In this document: piece by piece, positions 36,049 through 42,598 of the stretch
How positions within the stretch are numbered: position 1 is the first letter of the stretch
Layout of the letters: each line of letters starts with the position of its first letter
From: Sedimentisphaerales bacterium
GTDB lineage: Bacteria > Planctomycetota > Phycisphaerae > Sedimentisphaerales > SM23-30
Direction of reading: 5' to 3'
NCBI GenBank assembly: GCA_016934515.1
Contig: JAFGSR010000102.1
Span: 1 to 42,598 of the forward strand
DNA: 42,598 nucleotides
Translations under genes and position numbers: made by a program
Notes under the pieces: generated by a model
The model's input: only the letters and a program-made list of their open reading frames with translations
The model's database searches: none
Told to the model about the DNA's origin: nothing

Positions 36049-36579
36049 TTAAGCCGCCTCGGACTCTTCCAACTTCTCCACCAAAGTCTTAACACAACCC
36101 GCTATACGCCCGGCCGGGCCGATTAACGCCCCGGCTATATTGCTGCCCGGACTCAACACCTGACCAACCACCATCCCCTGAAGCTCCTGACGGTTCGGCA
36201 TCTTGGCCAATTCTTCACCCGCCTTAGCATCCAGAACCATACCCTCCAGAAAACCTCCCTTGATCTCCAGCGGCTCAAGCTTCTTACTCCATTCCACCAT
36301 CACTTTGGCAACATCTATAATACTGTCCCCGCCATAGGCAATCGCACACGGACCGCTTAGAACCTTACCCAGCCCCTCCATCCCCATGCTCTTGAACGCT
36401 CGACTCGCCAACGAATTCTTCACAACGTTGACGTGAATTTGCTTACTTAACAAATCGCCGCGAAGTTCATTGTTCTGAACACCGCTCAATCCGCGAAGTG
36501 ACACCACCAGGCAATCCTTCACCTCCGCAAACTGCGCCTGATATTCACTCTCTATATAACCTTTGACTTTTCTACTCAT
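36049..36579 (-). CDS. rplJ: 50S ribosomal protein L10
   Basis: ATG 36579 (GAGG upstream) gives 176 residues; the earlier in-frame ATG is not favoured. VVSLRGLSGVQNNELR and VVKNSLASRAF match L10, and the C-terminal helix KTLVEKLEESE binds L12 dimers. The 137-bp gap upstream, where an L10-binding leader would be, shows no clear kink-turn by eye. Confidence 0.97.
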   Translation of the reverse strand: MSRKVKGYIESEYQAQFAEVKDCLVVSLRGLSGVQNNELRGDLLSKQIHVNVVKNSLASRAFKSMGMEGLGKVLSGPCAIAYGGDSIIDVAKVMVEWSKKLEPLEIKGGFLEGMVLDAKAGEELAKMPNRQELQGMVVGQVLSPGSNIAGALIGPAGRIAGCVKTLVEKLEESEAA

Positions 36580-36716
36580 AATTGCCTCATAAAATTCCAT
36601 TACCATTCACGGAAAAACTTACTTACCGCCAGGAACACATCCCAACAAAAACGCTCCGGATCGTCATTAGTCATTAACATATTGACCAATATAAACCGTA
36701 AACGCTTATAAAAAAA

Positions 36717-37397
36717 CTACGCTTGCACCACCTGAACCGACGGACTCATCGTGGCACTGATACATATCTTCTTAATATACGTTCCTTTCGCCGCCGGCGG
36801 TCGCATACGTTTAATGTTATCTATAAACGCCGTAATGTTATCGACCAGCTTCTCCTTCTCAAAACTCACCTTGCCCACTATGGCGTGTACATTACCTCCG
36901 CTGTCATTACGAAACTCAACCTTACCCGCTGCGTAATCCTTGACCGCTTTGGCAATATCCGCCGTCACCGTCCCGCTCTTGGGCGATGGCATCTTGCCCT
37001 GCGGACCCAATACCCGACCTAATTTGCCCACTTTTCCCATCATCCGGGGATGCGCTATCGCCACATCAAAATCCAGCCACCCGTCCGACACCTTCTTCAC
37101 CAACTCGTCCGATCCCACTTCCGACGCCCCTGCCTCCTTGGCAGCTTCCGCATCTTCACCTTCGCAAAAGGCAATTACTCGCAAACTTTTACCGATCCCG
37201 TGGGGCAGTGATATCGCTCCTCGTATCGCCTGATCAGCTTGACGCGGATCAATCCCTAAGAGAATCACACATTCAACCGATTGGTCAAATTTGGTACTGC
37301 TCCAGCCCTGAACCTTTTCTACCGCCTCCGCTAAGGGAAGTTCTTCCTTATTCGCCTTCTCGGCATCTTTCTTATAACGATTACTTCTCGAACGCAT
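36717..37397 (-). CDS. rplA: 50S ribosomal protein L1
   Basis: ATG 37397 gives 226 residues (MRSRSNRYKKDAEK...). KFDQSVECVILLGIDPRQADQ, GKVGKLGRVLGPQGKMPSPKSGTV and the C-terminal YIKKICISATMSPSVQV are typical. L1 forms the mobile stalk at the E site and often represses its own operon. GCAAG-TTTT-CTTGC (37408-37421) forms a hairpin directly next to its ribosome site GAGGTG. Confidence 0.97.
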   Translation of the reverse strand: MRSRSNRYKKDAEKANKEELPLAEAVEKVQGWSSTKFDQSVECVILLGIDPRQADQAIRGAISLPHGIGKSLRVIAFCEGEDAEAAKEAGASEVGSDELVKKVSDGWLDFDVAIAHPRMMGKVGKLGRVLGPQGKMPSPKSGTVTADIAKAVKDYAAGKVEFRNDSGGNVHAIVGKVSFEKEKLVDNITAFIDNIKRMRPPAAKGTYIKKICISATMSPSVQVVQA

Positions 37398-37401
37398 TCT
37401 G

Positions 37402-37421
37402 CACCTCGCAAGTTTTCTTGC
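37402..37421 (-). promoter_or_regulatory. Hairpin beside rplA ribosome site
   Basis: A five-pair hairpin (GCAAG/CTTGC, four-base loop) lies immediately upstream of GAGGTG and ATG 37397. Could take part in L1 feedback, but there is no direct evidence. Confidence 0.35.
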
Positions 37422-37570
37422 TCCCACTGTCACCGGCCGTGGTTAACCGTTCACATTTTTATGTAATATATTATTTATACGTTATTTCACTTTTTTAAAC
37501 TACAGCTACCCACCAACTCCAAAACCGACTTTCCTCTCCGAATCAAGCCTCTATTGGACGCTTGACTTTT

Positions 37571-37999
37571 TTAGTCGGCCACTTCCAGACCCATGTTCCG
37601 CGCCGTGCCTTCGATAATCTTTACTGCCGCTTCTATCGTAAACGCATTGAGATCCTCAAACTTGGTCTTGGCTATCGTCGCCAACTGCTCCCGCGTAACC
37701 GTTCCCACCTTCTCTTTATTGGGAACGCCGCTACCCTTGACTATACCTGCCGCCTGCTTGAGCAACTCCGCCGCCGGCGGACTCTTCACGATAAAATCAA
37801 ATGACTTGTCCTGGTAAACATTGATCACTACCGGAACCAGCATCCCGTTTTTATCTTTGGTCCGCTCATTAAACTGAGAAACAAACTGTCCAATATTAAC
37901 ACCATGCTGACCAAGGGCCGGACCAATCGGCGGCGCCGGGGTCGCCTGACCTCCCGCCGCTTGGATCTTAATTTGTGTAACTACCGCTTTTTTCGCCAT
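37571..37999 (-). CDS. rplK: 50S ribosomal protein L11
   Basis: 142 residues. [26 protein letters not shown] (recognised by [15 protein letters not shown]) and [15 protein letters not shown] are diagnostic. The N-terminal domain contacts factors and thiostrepton; the C-terminal domain binds 23S rRNA. It starts the rplK-rplA unit after the 206-bp palindrome-rich gap. Confidence 0.98.
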   Translation of the reverse strand: MAKKAVVTQIKIQAAGGQATPAPPIGPALGQHGVNIGQFVSQFNERTKDKNGMLVPVVINVYQDKSFDFIVKSPPAAELLKQAAGIVKGSGVPNKEKVGTVTREQLATIAKTKFEDLNAFTIEAAVKIIEGTARNMGLEVAD

Positions 38000-38080
38000 C
38001 GTTTCTATTCACCTTGTCTTTTATCCCCAACCTGAAATCATGCTAATGTTCTCAAACCAACCAATGTTCAAATCAGTAGG

Positions 38081-38138
38081 ATGGGCTTTAGCCCATGCTG
38101 AATCTCCTCCTCAATAAAGTGGGTAACTTATCACCCAC
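38081..38138. repeat. Palindromic repeats in the nusG-rplK gap
   Basis: ATGGGC-TTTA-GCCCAT (38081-38096) and GTGGGT/ACCCAC (38119-38138) are two perfect six-pair inverted repeats. On the plus strand a T-run follows the second, but all genes here are on the minus strand. GATGGGCTTTAGCCCAT is a motif type seen as dispersed intergenic palindromes. Confidence 0.5.
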
Positions 38139-38178
38139 ACGGTTTTTTTCATTCGAACTTCGTCATTAATTCGTCATT

Positions 38179-38205
38179 CTCAAACTGACCATCGGTCAGT
38201 TTGAG
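38179..38205 (-). repeat. 12-bp perfect hairpin after nusG
   Basis: CTCAAACTGACC (38179-38190) and GGTCAGTTTGAG (38194-38205) with loop ATC, directly following the nusG stop codon. A related hairpin is at 39347-39367 and a degenerate arm at 42007-42020. No U-run follows, so it is not a canonical terminator. Confidence 0.6.
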
Positions 38206-38769
38206 TCAAACTTTCTCCAATTGCCAATACTCAATATCCAAAGGCGTCGCCCGTCCAAAAATAGTAACAATCACTCGTACCGTCCCTTTTTCCGTATCAA
38301 TGTCCTCTACATCACCTTCAAATCCCTCGAAAGAGCCTCCCTTGACCTTAATCCGGTCACCCTTGTTGAATTCCATCTGAATCGTCGGCGATTCCTCACT
38401 ACTTTCCACCTGATTGATTATCTTCGAAACATCAACCGCACTCATCGGACTGGGCTTACCCTCGGTTCCAATAAAGTCCCCCACACCGGACGTCTCCTTT
38501 ATAATAAACCAGGCTTCTTCCTGAACTCCACCATCTTCCGCCGGGGCCATTTCAACAAAAACGTACCCCGGGTAAAGCTTACGCTCGTAAACCCGCTGCT
38601 GACCGCCGCGAACTCGCTTTACCCGTTCAGTTGGAACTATGATTCTACCCAACTGATCCTGCAAAGCTTCCACTTCCACCTTGCGCAACATAGCGTCTCG
38701 AACCTGCTCCTCGCGATTGGAAGCAACCCGCAGCACATACCATCTTTTTACTGTCTGAGATTCAGGCAC
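38206..38769 (-). CDS. nusG: Transcription termination/antitermination factor NusG
   Basis: GTG 38769 (AAGG nine bases upstream) gives 187 residues; a TTG at 38775 is too close to that site. The N-terminal NGN domain has WYVLRVASNREEQVRDAM and KLYPGYVFVEM; the KOW domain has FNKGDRIKVKGGSFEGFEGDV. NusG couples RNA polymerase with S10/NusE and ribosomes; all partners are in this block. Confidence 0.97.
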   Translation of the reverse strand: MPESQTVKRWYVLRVASNREEQVRDAMLRKVEVEALQDQLGRIIVPTERVKRVRGGQQRVYERKLYPGYVFVEMAPAEDGGVQEEAWFIIKETSGVGDFIGTEGKPSPMSAVDVSKIINQVESSEESPTIQMEFNKGDRIKVKGGSFEGFEGDVEDIDTEKGTVRVIVTIFGRATPLDIEYWQLEKV

Positions 38770-38788
38770 CGGCAAAACCTTAATAATA

Positions 38789-39211
38789 TTAGCTCAAAAC
38801 CTTCAAAATACCCATTTTATGGAACAGCAGGGAAAATCCGGTATCTACCGCCGCCAGGATTATCGCCATCAAAAACACCGATATAATCACTATCTTCGTC
38901 GATCCAATAATCTCTTTCCGGGTTGACCAGGACACCTTCTTCATCTCGCCCTCGGTCGCTATCAAAAAATCAGCAAATTTGACGGAATTTACCACCTTGA
39001 ATATCACCCAGGACAACACCAAAAACAACGCCGCCGGGATCCCCGCTCGCAACCAAGTCTTGGCCGCCTCGCTTATCGTCTCACCCGGCGTTATCGCATC
39101 CAGCTTATTCCACAAACTGTAACACCCCAATGCTGCTAAAATCCCGCAACCTACTGCCGTGCTCAGACGGGTGTAATAACCCTGTCCCTTTTTATAAAAT
39201 TGTAATCCCAT
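38789..39211 (-). CDS. secE: Preprotein translocase subunit SecE, three-helix form
   Basis: ATG 39211 gives 140 residues. Three membrane helices are likely: about 20-38, 58-78 and 110-133. The last, with the preceding amphipathic EMKKVSWSTRKEI, is the core SecE part found in minimal versions; the other two resemble the E. coli arrangement. It partners SecY at 11835. Thirteen bases separate it from nusG. Confidence 0.95.
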   Translation of the reverse strand: MGLQFYKKGQGYYTRLSTAVGCGILAALGCYSLWNKLDAITPGETISEAAKTWLRAGIPAALFLVLSWVIFKVVNSVKFADFLIATEGEMKKVSWSTRKEIIGSTKIVIISVFLMAIILAAVDTGFSLLFHKMGILKVLS

Positions 39212-39235
39212 AACGCTTTCTTTCCAAGGCCTTCT

Positions 39236-39258
39236 GTACCACCGGCGCCTCGCCGGCA
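39236..39258 (-). repeat. Dispersed relative of the 30-bp tandem unit
   Basis: On the minus strand TGCCGGCGAGGCGCCGGTGG plus TAC matches the tandem unit of 1841-1985 at about 16 of 23 positions, including TGCCGGC and GGTAC at the ends. It contains CCGGCG/CGCCGG. It lies in the secE leader. Confidence 0.5.
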
Positions 39259-39290
39259 ATCTTGTCTTACACCAATCTCCGCTCCAACCT

Positions 39291-39314
39291 GTCATGCCCG
39301 CGGAAGCGGACATC
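39291..39314. repeat. CCGC-GGAA-GCGG palindromic intergenic repeat
   Basis: GTCATGCCCGCGGAAGCGGA then CATC, with the palindrome ATG-CCCGC-GGAA-GCGGa-CAT. It belongs to the very common class of GTCATnCCCGCG...GCGGG-like intergenic repeats. Confidence 0.5.
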
Positions 39315-39346
39315 CATCTTTGTCGCATCTATGTTTTCGTCATTTC

Positions 39347-39367
39347 AAACTGAACTTCGGTCAGTTT
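39347..39367. repeat. Hairpin related to the nusG hairpin
   Basis: AAACTGA (39347-39353) and TCAGTTT (39361-39367) pair; the sequence context CGTCATTTCAAACTGAACTT then CGGTCAGTTT resembles the hairpin at 38179-38205. It lies between tRNA-Trp and secE. Confidence 0.5.
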
Positions 39368-39394
39368 AAAAATAACTCTCCATGTGCTCTCCAT

Positions 39395-39467
39395 CAGGTC
39401 AGGAGGGAATCGAACCCCCAACCTACGGTTTTGGAGACCGTCGCTCTGCCAATTGAGCTACTGACCT
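39395..39467 (-). tRNA. tRNA-Trp (anticodon CCA)
   Basis: All arms pair: acceptor AGGTCAG/CTGACCT, D stem GCTC/GAGC, anticodon stem ACGGT/ACCGT with loop CTCCAAA, T stem GGGGG/CCCTC (one wobble) with TTCGATT. The discriminator base is G, as in tRNA-Trp. CCA is not encoded. A tRNA-Trp between tuf and secE is a common bacterial order. Confidence 0.97.
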
Positions 39468-39493
39468 ACATTTTTTTCTCCCGTTTATCCGGG

Positions 39494-39661
39494 CTATTTA
39501 CGCCGTAACTTATGGACAGTTCGTCTTTGATCCCGACTGCAAAACTTCTTCAATTCCAACTTCGGCACACCACCCATCGTATTAACCTCGGTGCGATAAT
39601 TACGCTCTCCACACTCGGTGCACTCCATCCAGAAATATTCCCTTTTTGTCTTCTTGGCCAT
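39494..39661 (-). CDS. rpmG: 50S ribosomal protein L33
   Basis: 55 residues, MAKKTKREYFWMECTECGER at the start. Cys14-x2-Cys17 is intact, but the second pair is Cys41 followed by Asp44 (FCSRDQRRT) instead of Cys-x2-Cys, so the zinc ribbon has three cysteines plus a possible Asp ligand. The gene is 26 bp upstream of tRNA-Trp on the same strand. L33 lies near the E site. Too short for some gene callers. Confidence 0.93.
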   Translation of the reverse strand: MAKKTKREYFWMECTECGERNYRTEVNTMGGVPKLELKKFCSRDQRRTVHKLRRK

Positions 39662-39738
39662 GGCCGATCTTTCATTCGGTAACTATTCGTTTACTCACCC
39701 GGCAACCTGAGATTCTCTCGGCAACCACACTTATTAAT

Positions 39739-39808
39739 CTCTAACAACAGGCGTATAAAATAATGATTATCAACCTTTAACGCCCGAAAATACACATCTG
39801 GTTAGAGC
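39739..39808 (+). repeat. Dispersed inverted-terminus element, copy F (opposite orientation)
   Basis: CTCTAACAAC at the start and GGTTAGAGC at the end are inverted repeats, and the core AATAATGATTATCAACCTTT equals the minus-strand core of copy D (AATGATTATTGGCCTTT) with small changes. It is the only copy whose core is on the plus strand, in the leader between the 39866-39894 promoter and rpmG. Confidence 0.55.
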
Positions 39809-39865
39809 AAAATACTAAATCACAGCTAGACGGAGAGCCCTAGGGACTCCCCGCCAAACGCCGCC

Positions 39866-39894
39866 ATTATAACCAGTTTATCTGCCGATCTCAA
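39866..39894 (-). promoter_or_regulatory. Strong sigma70-type promoter for rpmG-tRNA-Trp-secE-nusG
   Basis: TTGAGA (39894-39889), a 17-bp spacer and a perfect TATAAT (39871-39866) on the minus strand. Transcription would begin about 39859, after tuf, leaving a leader of about 198 nt before rpmG that includes repeat copy F. Confidence 0.8.
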
Positions 39895-39932
39895 GGAATT
39901 TCCTGATTGGCTTTTCCTCAATTTCAGCTGCT

Positions 39933-41138
39933 TTACTCAATCACCTTCGTAACCACACCGGCTCCCACTGTCCGACCGCCTTCCCGAACCGCAAATCGCA
40001 ATCCTTCTTCCATTGCAATCGGATAAATGATTTCTGCTTCAACCGTTACGTTGTCGCCCGGCATGCACATCTCCGCTTCTCCCAACAACTTCAAACTACC
40101 TGTTACATCTGTGGTACGGAAATACATCTGCGGACGATACCCCGTGAAGAACGGTGTATGTCGGCCGCCCTCTTCCTTGGTCAGCACGTAAATCTCACCC
40201 TCAAACTTGGTATGAGGTGTTATGCTGCCCGGAGCCGCCAAAACCTGGCCTCGCTGGAGCTCTTCCTTTTCCACTCCACGCAACAAACAACCAACATTGT
40301 CGCCCGCCTGACCGTAATCCAGAGTCTTGTTGAACATCTCAACCCCGGTAACAACGGACTTGCGGGTATCGGCCAATCCAACAATCTCCACTTCCGAACC
40401 CGTCTTGATCTCGCCCCGCTCGATACGACCGGTGCCCACGGTCCCGCGACCTTTGATCGAAAACACGTCTTCAATCGGTAGCAGGAACGGTTTGTCCGTC
40501 TCACGAACCGGCTCCGGTATGTAAGCGTCAATGGCATCCATCAATTCCTGGATGCACTTGGTTTTTTCCGGATCAGTAGGATTGGCTATCGCAACACTGG
40601 CCGATCCTTTAATGATCGGTATATCATCGCCCGGGAACTCATACTTGCTCAGCAATTCCCGCACTTCCAACTCCACCAGCTCCAACAGTTCATCATCATC
40701 CACCAAATCACACTTGTTCAGAAAAACCACCAATGCCGGAACATTCACCTGACGAGCCAACAGCACGTGCTCACGCGTCTGGGGCATCGGACCGTCTGCT
40801 GCCGATACCACCAAAATCGCACCGTCCATCTGAGCCGCTCCGGTAATCATGTTCTTGATGTAGTCCGCATGACCCGGGCAGTCAATGTGTGCGTAGTGAC
40901 GCGTCTCGGTCTCGTATTCCTGGTGACTGGTTGCAATCGTCAAAATCTTGGTCGCGTCCCGACGACCCTGTGACTCTGACGCCCGGGCAACATCATCATA
41001 TGATACCGCTTTCGACAAGCCCTTAGCCGCCTGAACAATCGTTATCGCCGAGGTTAACGTAGTTTTGCCATGGTCAATATGACCAATAGTCCCGACATTT
41101 ACGTGAGGTTTCGTGCGCTGAAAGACCTCTTTAGCCAT
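39933..41138 (-). CDS. tuf: Elongation factor Tu with atypical switch I
   Basis: 401 residues. GTPase motifs: GHIDHGKTT (19-27), DCPGH (86-90) and NKCD. Domains II and III are normal ([29 protein letters not shown]). Switch I reads [20 protein letters not shown] then [11 protein letters not shown]: about five residues longer than in E. coli and without RGITI, although the Mg-coordinating Thr (Thr67) remains. EF-Tu delivers aminoacyl-tRNA. AGGAGG precedes the start. Its EF-G partner here has a normal switch I, so the change is specific. Confidence 0.98.
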   Translation of the reverse strand: MAKEVFQRTKPHVNVGTIGHIDHGKTTLTSAITIVQAAKGLSKAVSYDDVARASESQGRRDATKILTIATSHQEYETETRHYAHIDCPGHADYIKNMITGAAQMDGAILVVSAADGPMPQTREHVLLARQVNVPALVVFLNKCDLVDDDELLELVELEVRELLSKYEFPGDDIPIIKGSASVAIANPTDPEKTKCIQELMDAIDAYIPEPVRETDKPFLLPIEDVFSIKGRGTVGTGRIERGEIKTGSEVEIVGLADTRKSVVTGVEMFNKTLDYGQAGDNVGCLLRGVEKEELQRGQVLAAPGSITPHTKFEGEIYVLTKEEGGRHTPFFTGYRPQMYFRTTDVTGSLKLLGEAEMCMPGDNVTVEAEIIYPIAMEEGLRFAVREGGRTVGAGVVTKVIE

Positions 41139-41167
41139 CCTGTGGTCCTCCTGTCTAAAAAACAGAA

Positions 41168-41196
41168 ATTACATATTTGTTTTAGTTAAATTCCAA
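41168..41196 (-). promoter_or_regulatory. Possible promoter between tRNA-Thr and tuf
   Basis: TTGGAA (41196-41191), 17-bp spacer and TGTAAT (41173-41168) on the minus strand; four and five matches to consensus. Transcription from it would start about 20 bases upstream of the tuf ribosome site. Confidence 0.4.
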
Positions 41197-41259
41197 TAAT
41201 CGCCAGGTGAACACATCACCAATAACTTCTCTTTATGATCTATTAAAAACAGCAAATAA

Positions 41260-41331
<72 letters not shown>

Positions 41332-41510
41332 ACGCCTAAACCAACCAGACACCTTACTAATGCAAAAATGCCCAGCAAAAAAACCACAAACACATTGCAA
41401 ACAATCGTTTACAACCTTTACTTCTGGCATCTTCACCCGGCCTGATATTAATTACCGGTACACCATCTGTCGGCCTGTAGCGCAGTAATACGCTCCCGCC
41501 ACTATAGAAC
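41332..41510. other. Upstream gap of the superoperon
   Basis: AT-rich, with no gene. I could not find a convincing promoter for tRNA-Thr here; the minus strand has TAGTAA near 41360 but no good -35 box at the right spacing. Confidence 0.4.
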
Positions 41511-41615
41511 TCAACAGTTTATAAACCTTAATGGCCTTTTGCCAAACAAAAATCTGAAAAAAAAATATTTTTTGCCGTTTTCAACAAATTTGCCCTCATC
41601 TTTACGCATATACAT
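41511..41615 (-). CDS. Doubtful small ORF, 34 residues, basic
   Basis: ATG 41615 is preceded at eight bases by AGGGGGG, a strong ribosome-site look-alike. The product begins MYMRKDEGKFVENGKK and is Phe- and Lys-rich. Just upstream the 14-bp perfect palindrome GTTATATATATAAC (41635-41648) could be an operator. No family recognised. It may be non-coding. Confidence 0.25.
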   Translation of the reverse strand: MYMRKDEGKFVENGKKYFFFRFLFGKRPLRFINC

Positions 41616-41634
41616 AATACATCCCCCCTGTTTT

Positions 41635-41648
41635 GTTATATATATAAC
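41635..41648. promoter_or_regulatory. 14-bp AT palindrome
   Basis: GTTATATATATAAC is perfectly symmetric and sits about 20 bases upstream of the small ORF start. In AT-rich DNA such palindromes also arise by chance. Confidence 0.25.
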
Positions 41649-41711
41649 TATATCACCCTTCCAGAATTGCCGCCAGAATTGATATCTTAATAATTTCAGA
41701 AAACGTTCACA

Positions 41712-41848
41712 CAAAAGTGAGGTTTTTAGGGCAATAACGCAGTTTTTAGGGCAAAAGTGCGGTTTTTAGGGTAAAAACGTTGTTTTTGAGGGCAAAAGTG
41801 CTGTTTTTATGGCAACAGTGCGGTTTTTGGGATAAAAACGCTGTTGTG
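41712..41848 (+). repeat. Degenerate tandem array, about 20-bp period
   Basis: Around seven copies of a unit like AAAAGTGCGGTTTTTAGGGC, alternating AAAAGTG and AAAAACG types (for example CAAAAGTGAGGTTTTTAGGG, AATAACGCAGTTTTTAGGGC, AAAAACGTTGTTTTTGAGGG). The steps are 20-21 bp, about two helical turns, with in-phase T-tracts. No coding potential. Confidence 0.75.
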
Positions 41849-42598
41849 TTTCACCATCTCACGAAAACGACAATTTGGAGGTCTCAAAATGCTCATTTTT
41901 GCGTCAAAATGACGTTTTTTCGCGTGAACGCTTACCTCATTTTTTATGCTAATTTTAACGAAAAACCCTGATTATCGGCATCCGTGAACGTTTTTTGGGT
42001 AGCGAATCGGCCAGTTTGAGTTAGTTAAGTCTTTTTTATGTATATATTTATGTAACAAGAAGGCATCCGTCGTCCAGGTTTATTGCGGAACTGCCATGGT
42101 GATTTTGATCGCTGCTGCTATCCGTATCTAAGTGGAGGCGAGGTAAAGGATTATGTTATTTTTGCTGATTATAATGAGTATTGTCGAGACGGTGGGTATC
42201 GGTGCGAGGGTGTTCCAGATGGGTTATGGTTCGCAATGTTCCTGTGGCAGCGGGATAATATGAGCGGTGATGGTGGCAGCCGAGGCGTTAATACAGATGC
42301 ATCCTATCCAGTTAATGAGATGAAAATGAACCGGAAAATGGGGAAAAAATGGACTGCCAATTTGGCAGCCGGGCGGTTGTAATGTCGATGCGGGGTATCC
42401 ATTATGTGGCTGAAAATGAGGCGCTAAAAGTGGGCCGAAAGTGAGAAAAGATGAAATTTTGTCAAAAAACATGGGTGAAAGTTGGGTGGTTTTGGGGTGG
42501 TTTTTGAAGAAAGTTGATGCCTGCGTCAAAAGTTTGCTCAGGCGGCGGTGCTGAGCTCTGGCGATTTCTCATATTCCCGGGAATTCGGTAAAAATCGC
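41849..42598. other. Apparently non-coding end of the window
   Basis: No convincing gene. Frames at 42083-42382 (plus) and 42224-42529 (minus) have unlikely composition and no good start context. 41902-41920 has CGTCA-AAA-TGACG followed by six T (plus strand), a terminator look-alike with a short stem. 42007-42020 repeats one arm of the nusG hairpin. Confidence 0.4.
41902..41920 (+). terminator. Weak terminator-like hairpin on plus strand
   Basis: Five-pair stem CGTCA/TGACG with a three-base loop and a TTTTTT tail. No plus-strand gene precedes it in this window, so it may be a coincidence. Confidence 0.28.

Noticed and set aside
38119-38150. Intrinsic terminator on the plus strand (GTGGGT/ACCCAC then T-run)
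   Set aside because: No plus-strand gene is upstream and the T-run is separated from the stem; more likely a dispersed palindrome.
38000-38205. L1-binding leader before rplK
   Set aside because: I looked for the usual L1 site and found only dispersed palindromes; cannot be supported by eye.
41474-41512. tRNA-like fragment (TAGCGCAGTAATACGCT)
   Set aside because: Only a D-arm-like hairpin exists; no anticodon or T arm follows.
42083-42382. 99-codon plus-strand frame
   Set aside because: Unlikely composition, no convincing ribosome site for this frame, and the neighbouring DNA is repeat-like. A 36-codon frame at about 42152 has a GGAGG-like site but no recognisable protein.

Overview
The window looks like a bacterial chromosome segment, most likely from the Planctomycetota and within them near Phycisphaerae. 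This is inferred from three things: a PEP-CTERM protein with HAF-type repeats, an EF-Tu with an unusual switch I of a kind I associate with planctomycetes, and intergenic DNA full of small palindromic repeats. No 16S gene is present to confirm it.

Layout. Positions 1-5849 carry plus-strand accessory genes. They start with a repeat-rich stretch holding a truncated restriction-modification gene fragment (487-609). Next come a HAF/PEP-CTERM secreted protein, a five-copy 30-bp tandem repeat, and a secreted protein with an internal duplication. A good sigma70-type promoter (3551-3579) then precedes a partner-switching cassette (STAS protein, RsbW-like ATPase, second STAS protein), followed by a lipoprotein-like N-acetylmuramoyl-L-alanine amidase.

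From 41331 down to 5875 everything is on the minus strand and forms one nearly unbroken transcription and translation superoperon. In transcription order it runs: tRNA-Thr(GGT), tuf, rpmG, tRNA-Trp(CCA), secE, nusG, rplK, rplA, rplJ, rplL, rpoB, rpoC, rpsL, rpsG, fusA, rpsJ, rplC, rplD, rplW, rplB, rpsS, rplV, rpsC, rplP, rpmC, rpsQ, rplN, rplX, rplE, rpsZ, rpsH, rplF, rplR, rpsE, rplO, secY, adk, map, infA, rpmJ, rpsM, rpsK, rpsD, rpoA, rplQ and a HIT-family gene. rpmD (L30) is absent from its usual place between rpsE and rplO. Near-consensus promoters lie after tuf, at the end of rpoC and at the end of fusA. In the last two the -35 box overlaps the end of the upstream gene. The S10 section has a roughly 380-nt leader with a terminator-like hairpin, and a strong intrinsic terminator between rpsJ and rplC, which suggests attenuation.

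From 41332 to 42598 there is AT-rich, apparently non-coding DNA with a degenerate tandem array of about 20 bp and at most one doubtful small ORF.

Most unusual points: (1) a previously unlabelled dispersed element of about 50-100 bp with inverted termini, six copies, four of them inside ribosomal operon gaps, three of these beginning at the stop codon of the upstream gene and the fourth about 5 bp after it; (2) ribosomal protein L22 with an N-terminal domain of about 70 residues resembling an XRE/Cro helix-turn-helix; (3) EF-Tu with a five-residue longer switch I lacking RGITI; (4) S12 with Arg at position 88; (5) the S10 attenuation layout.
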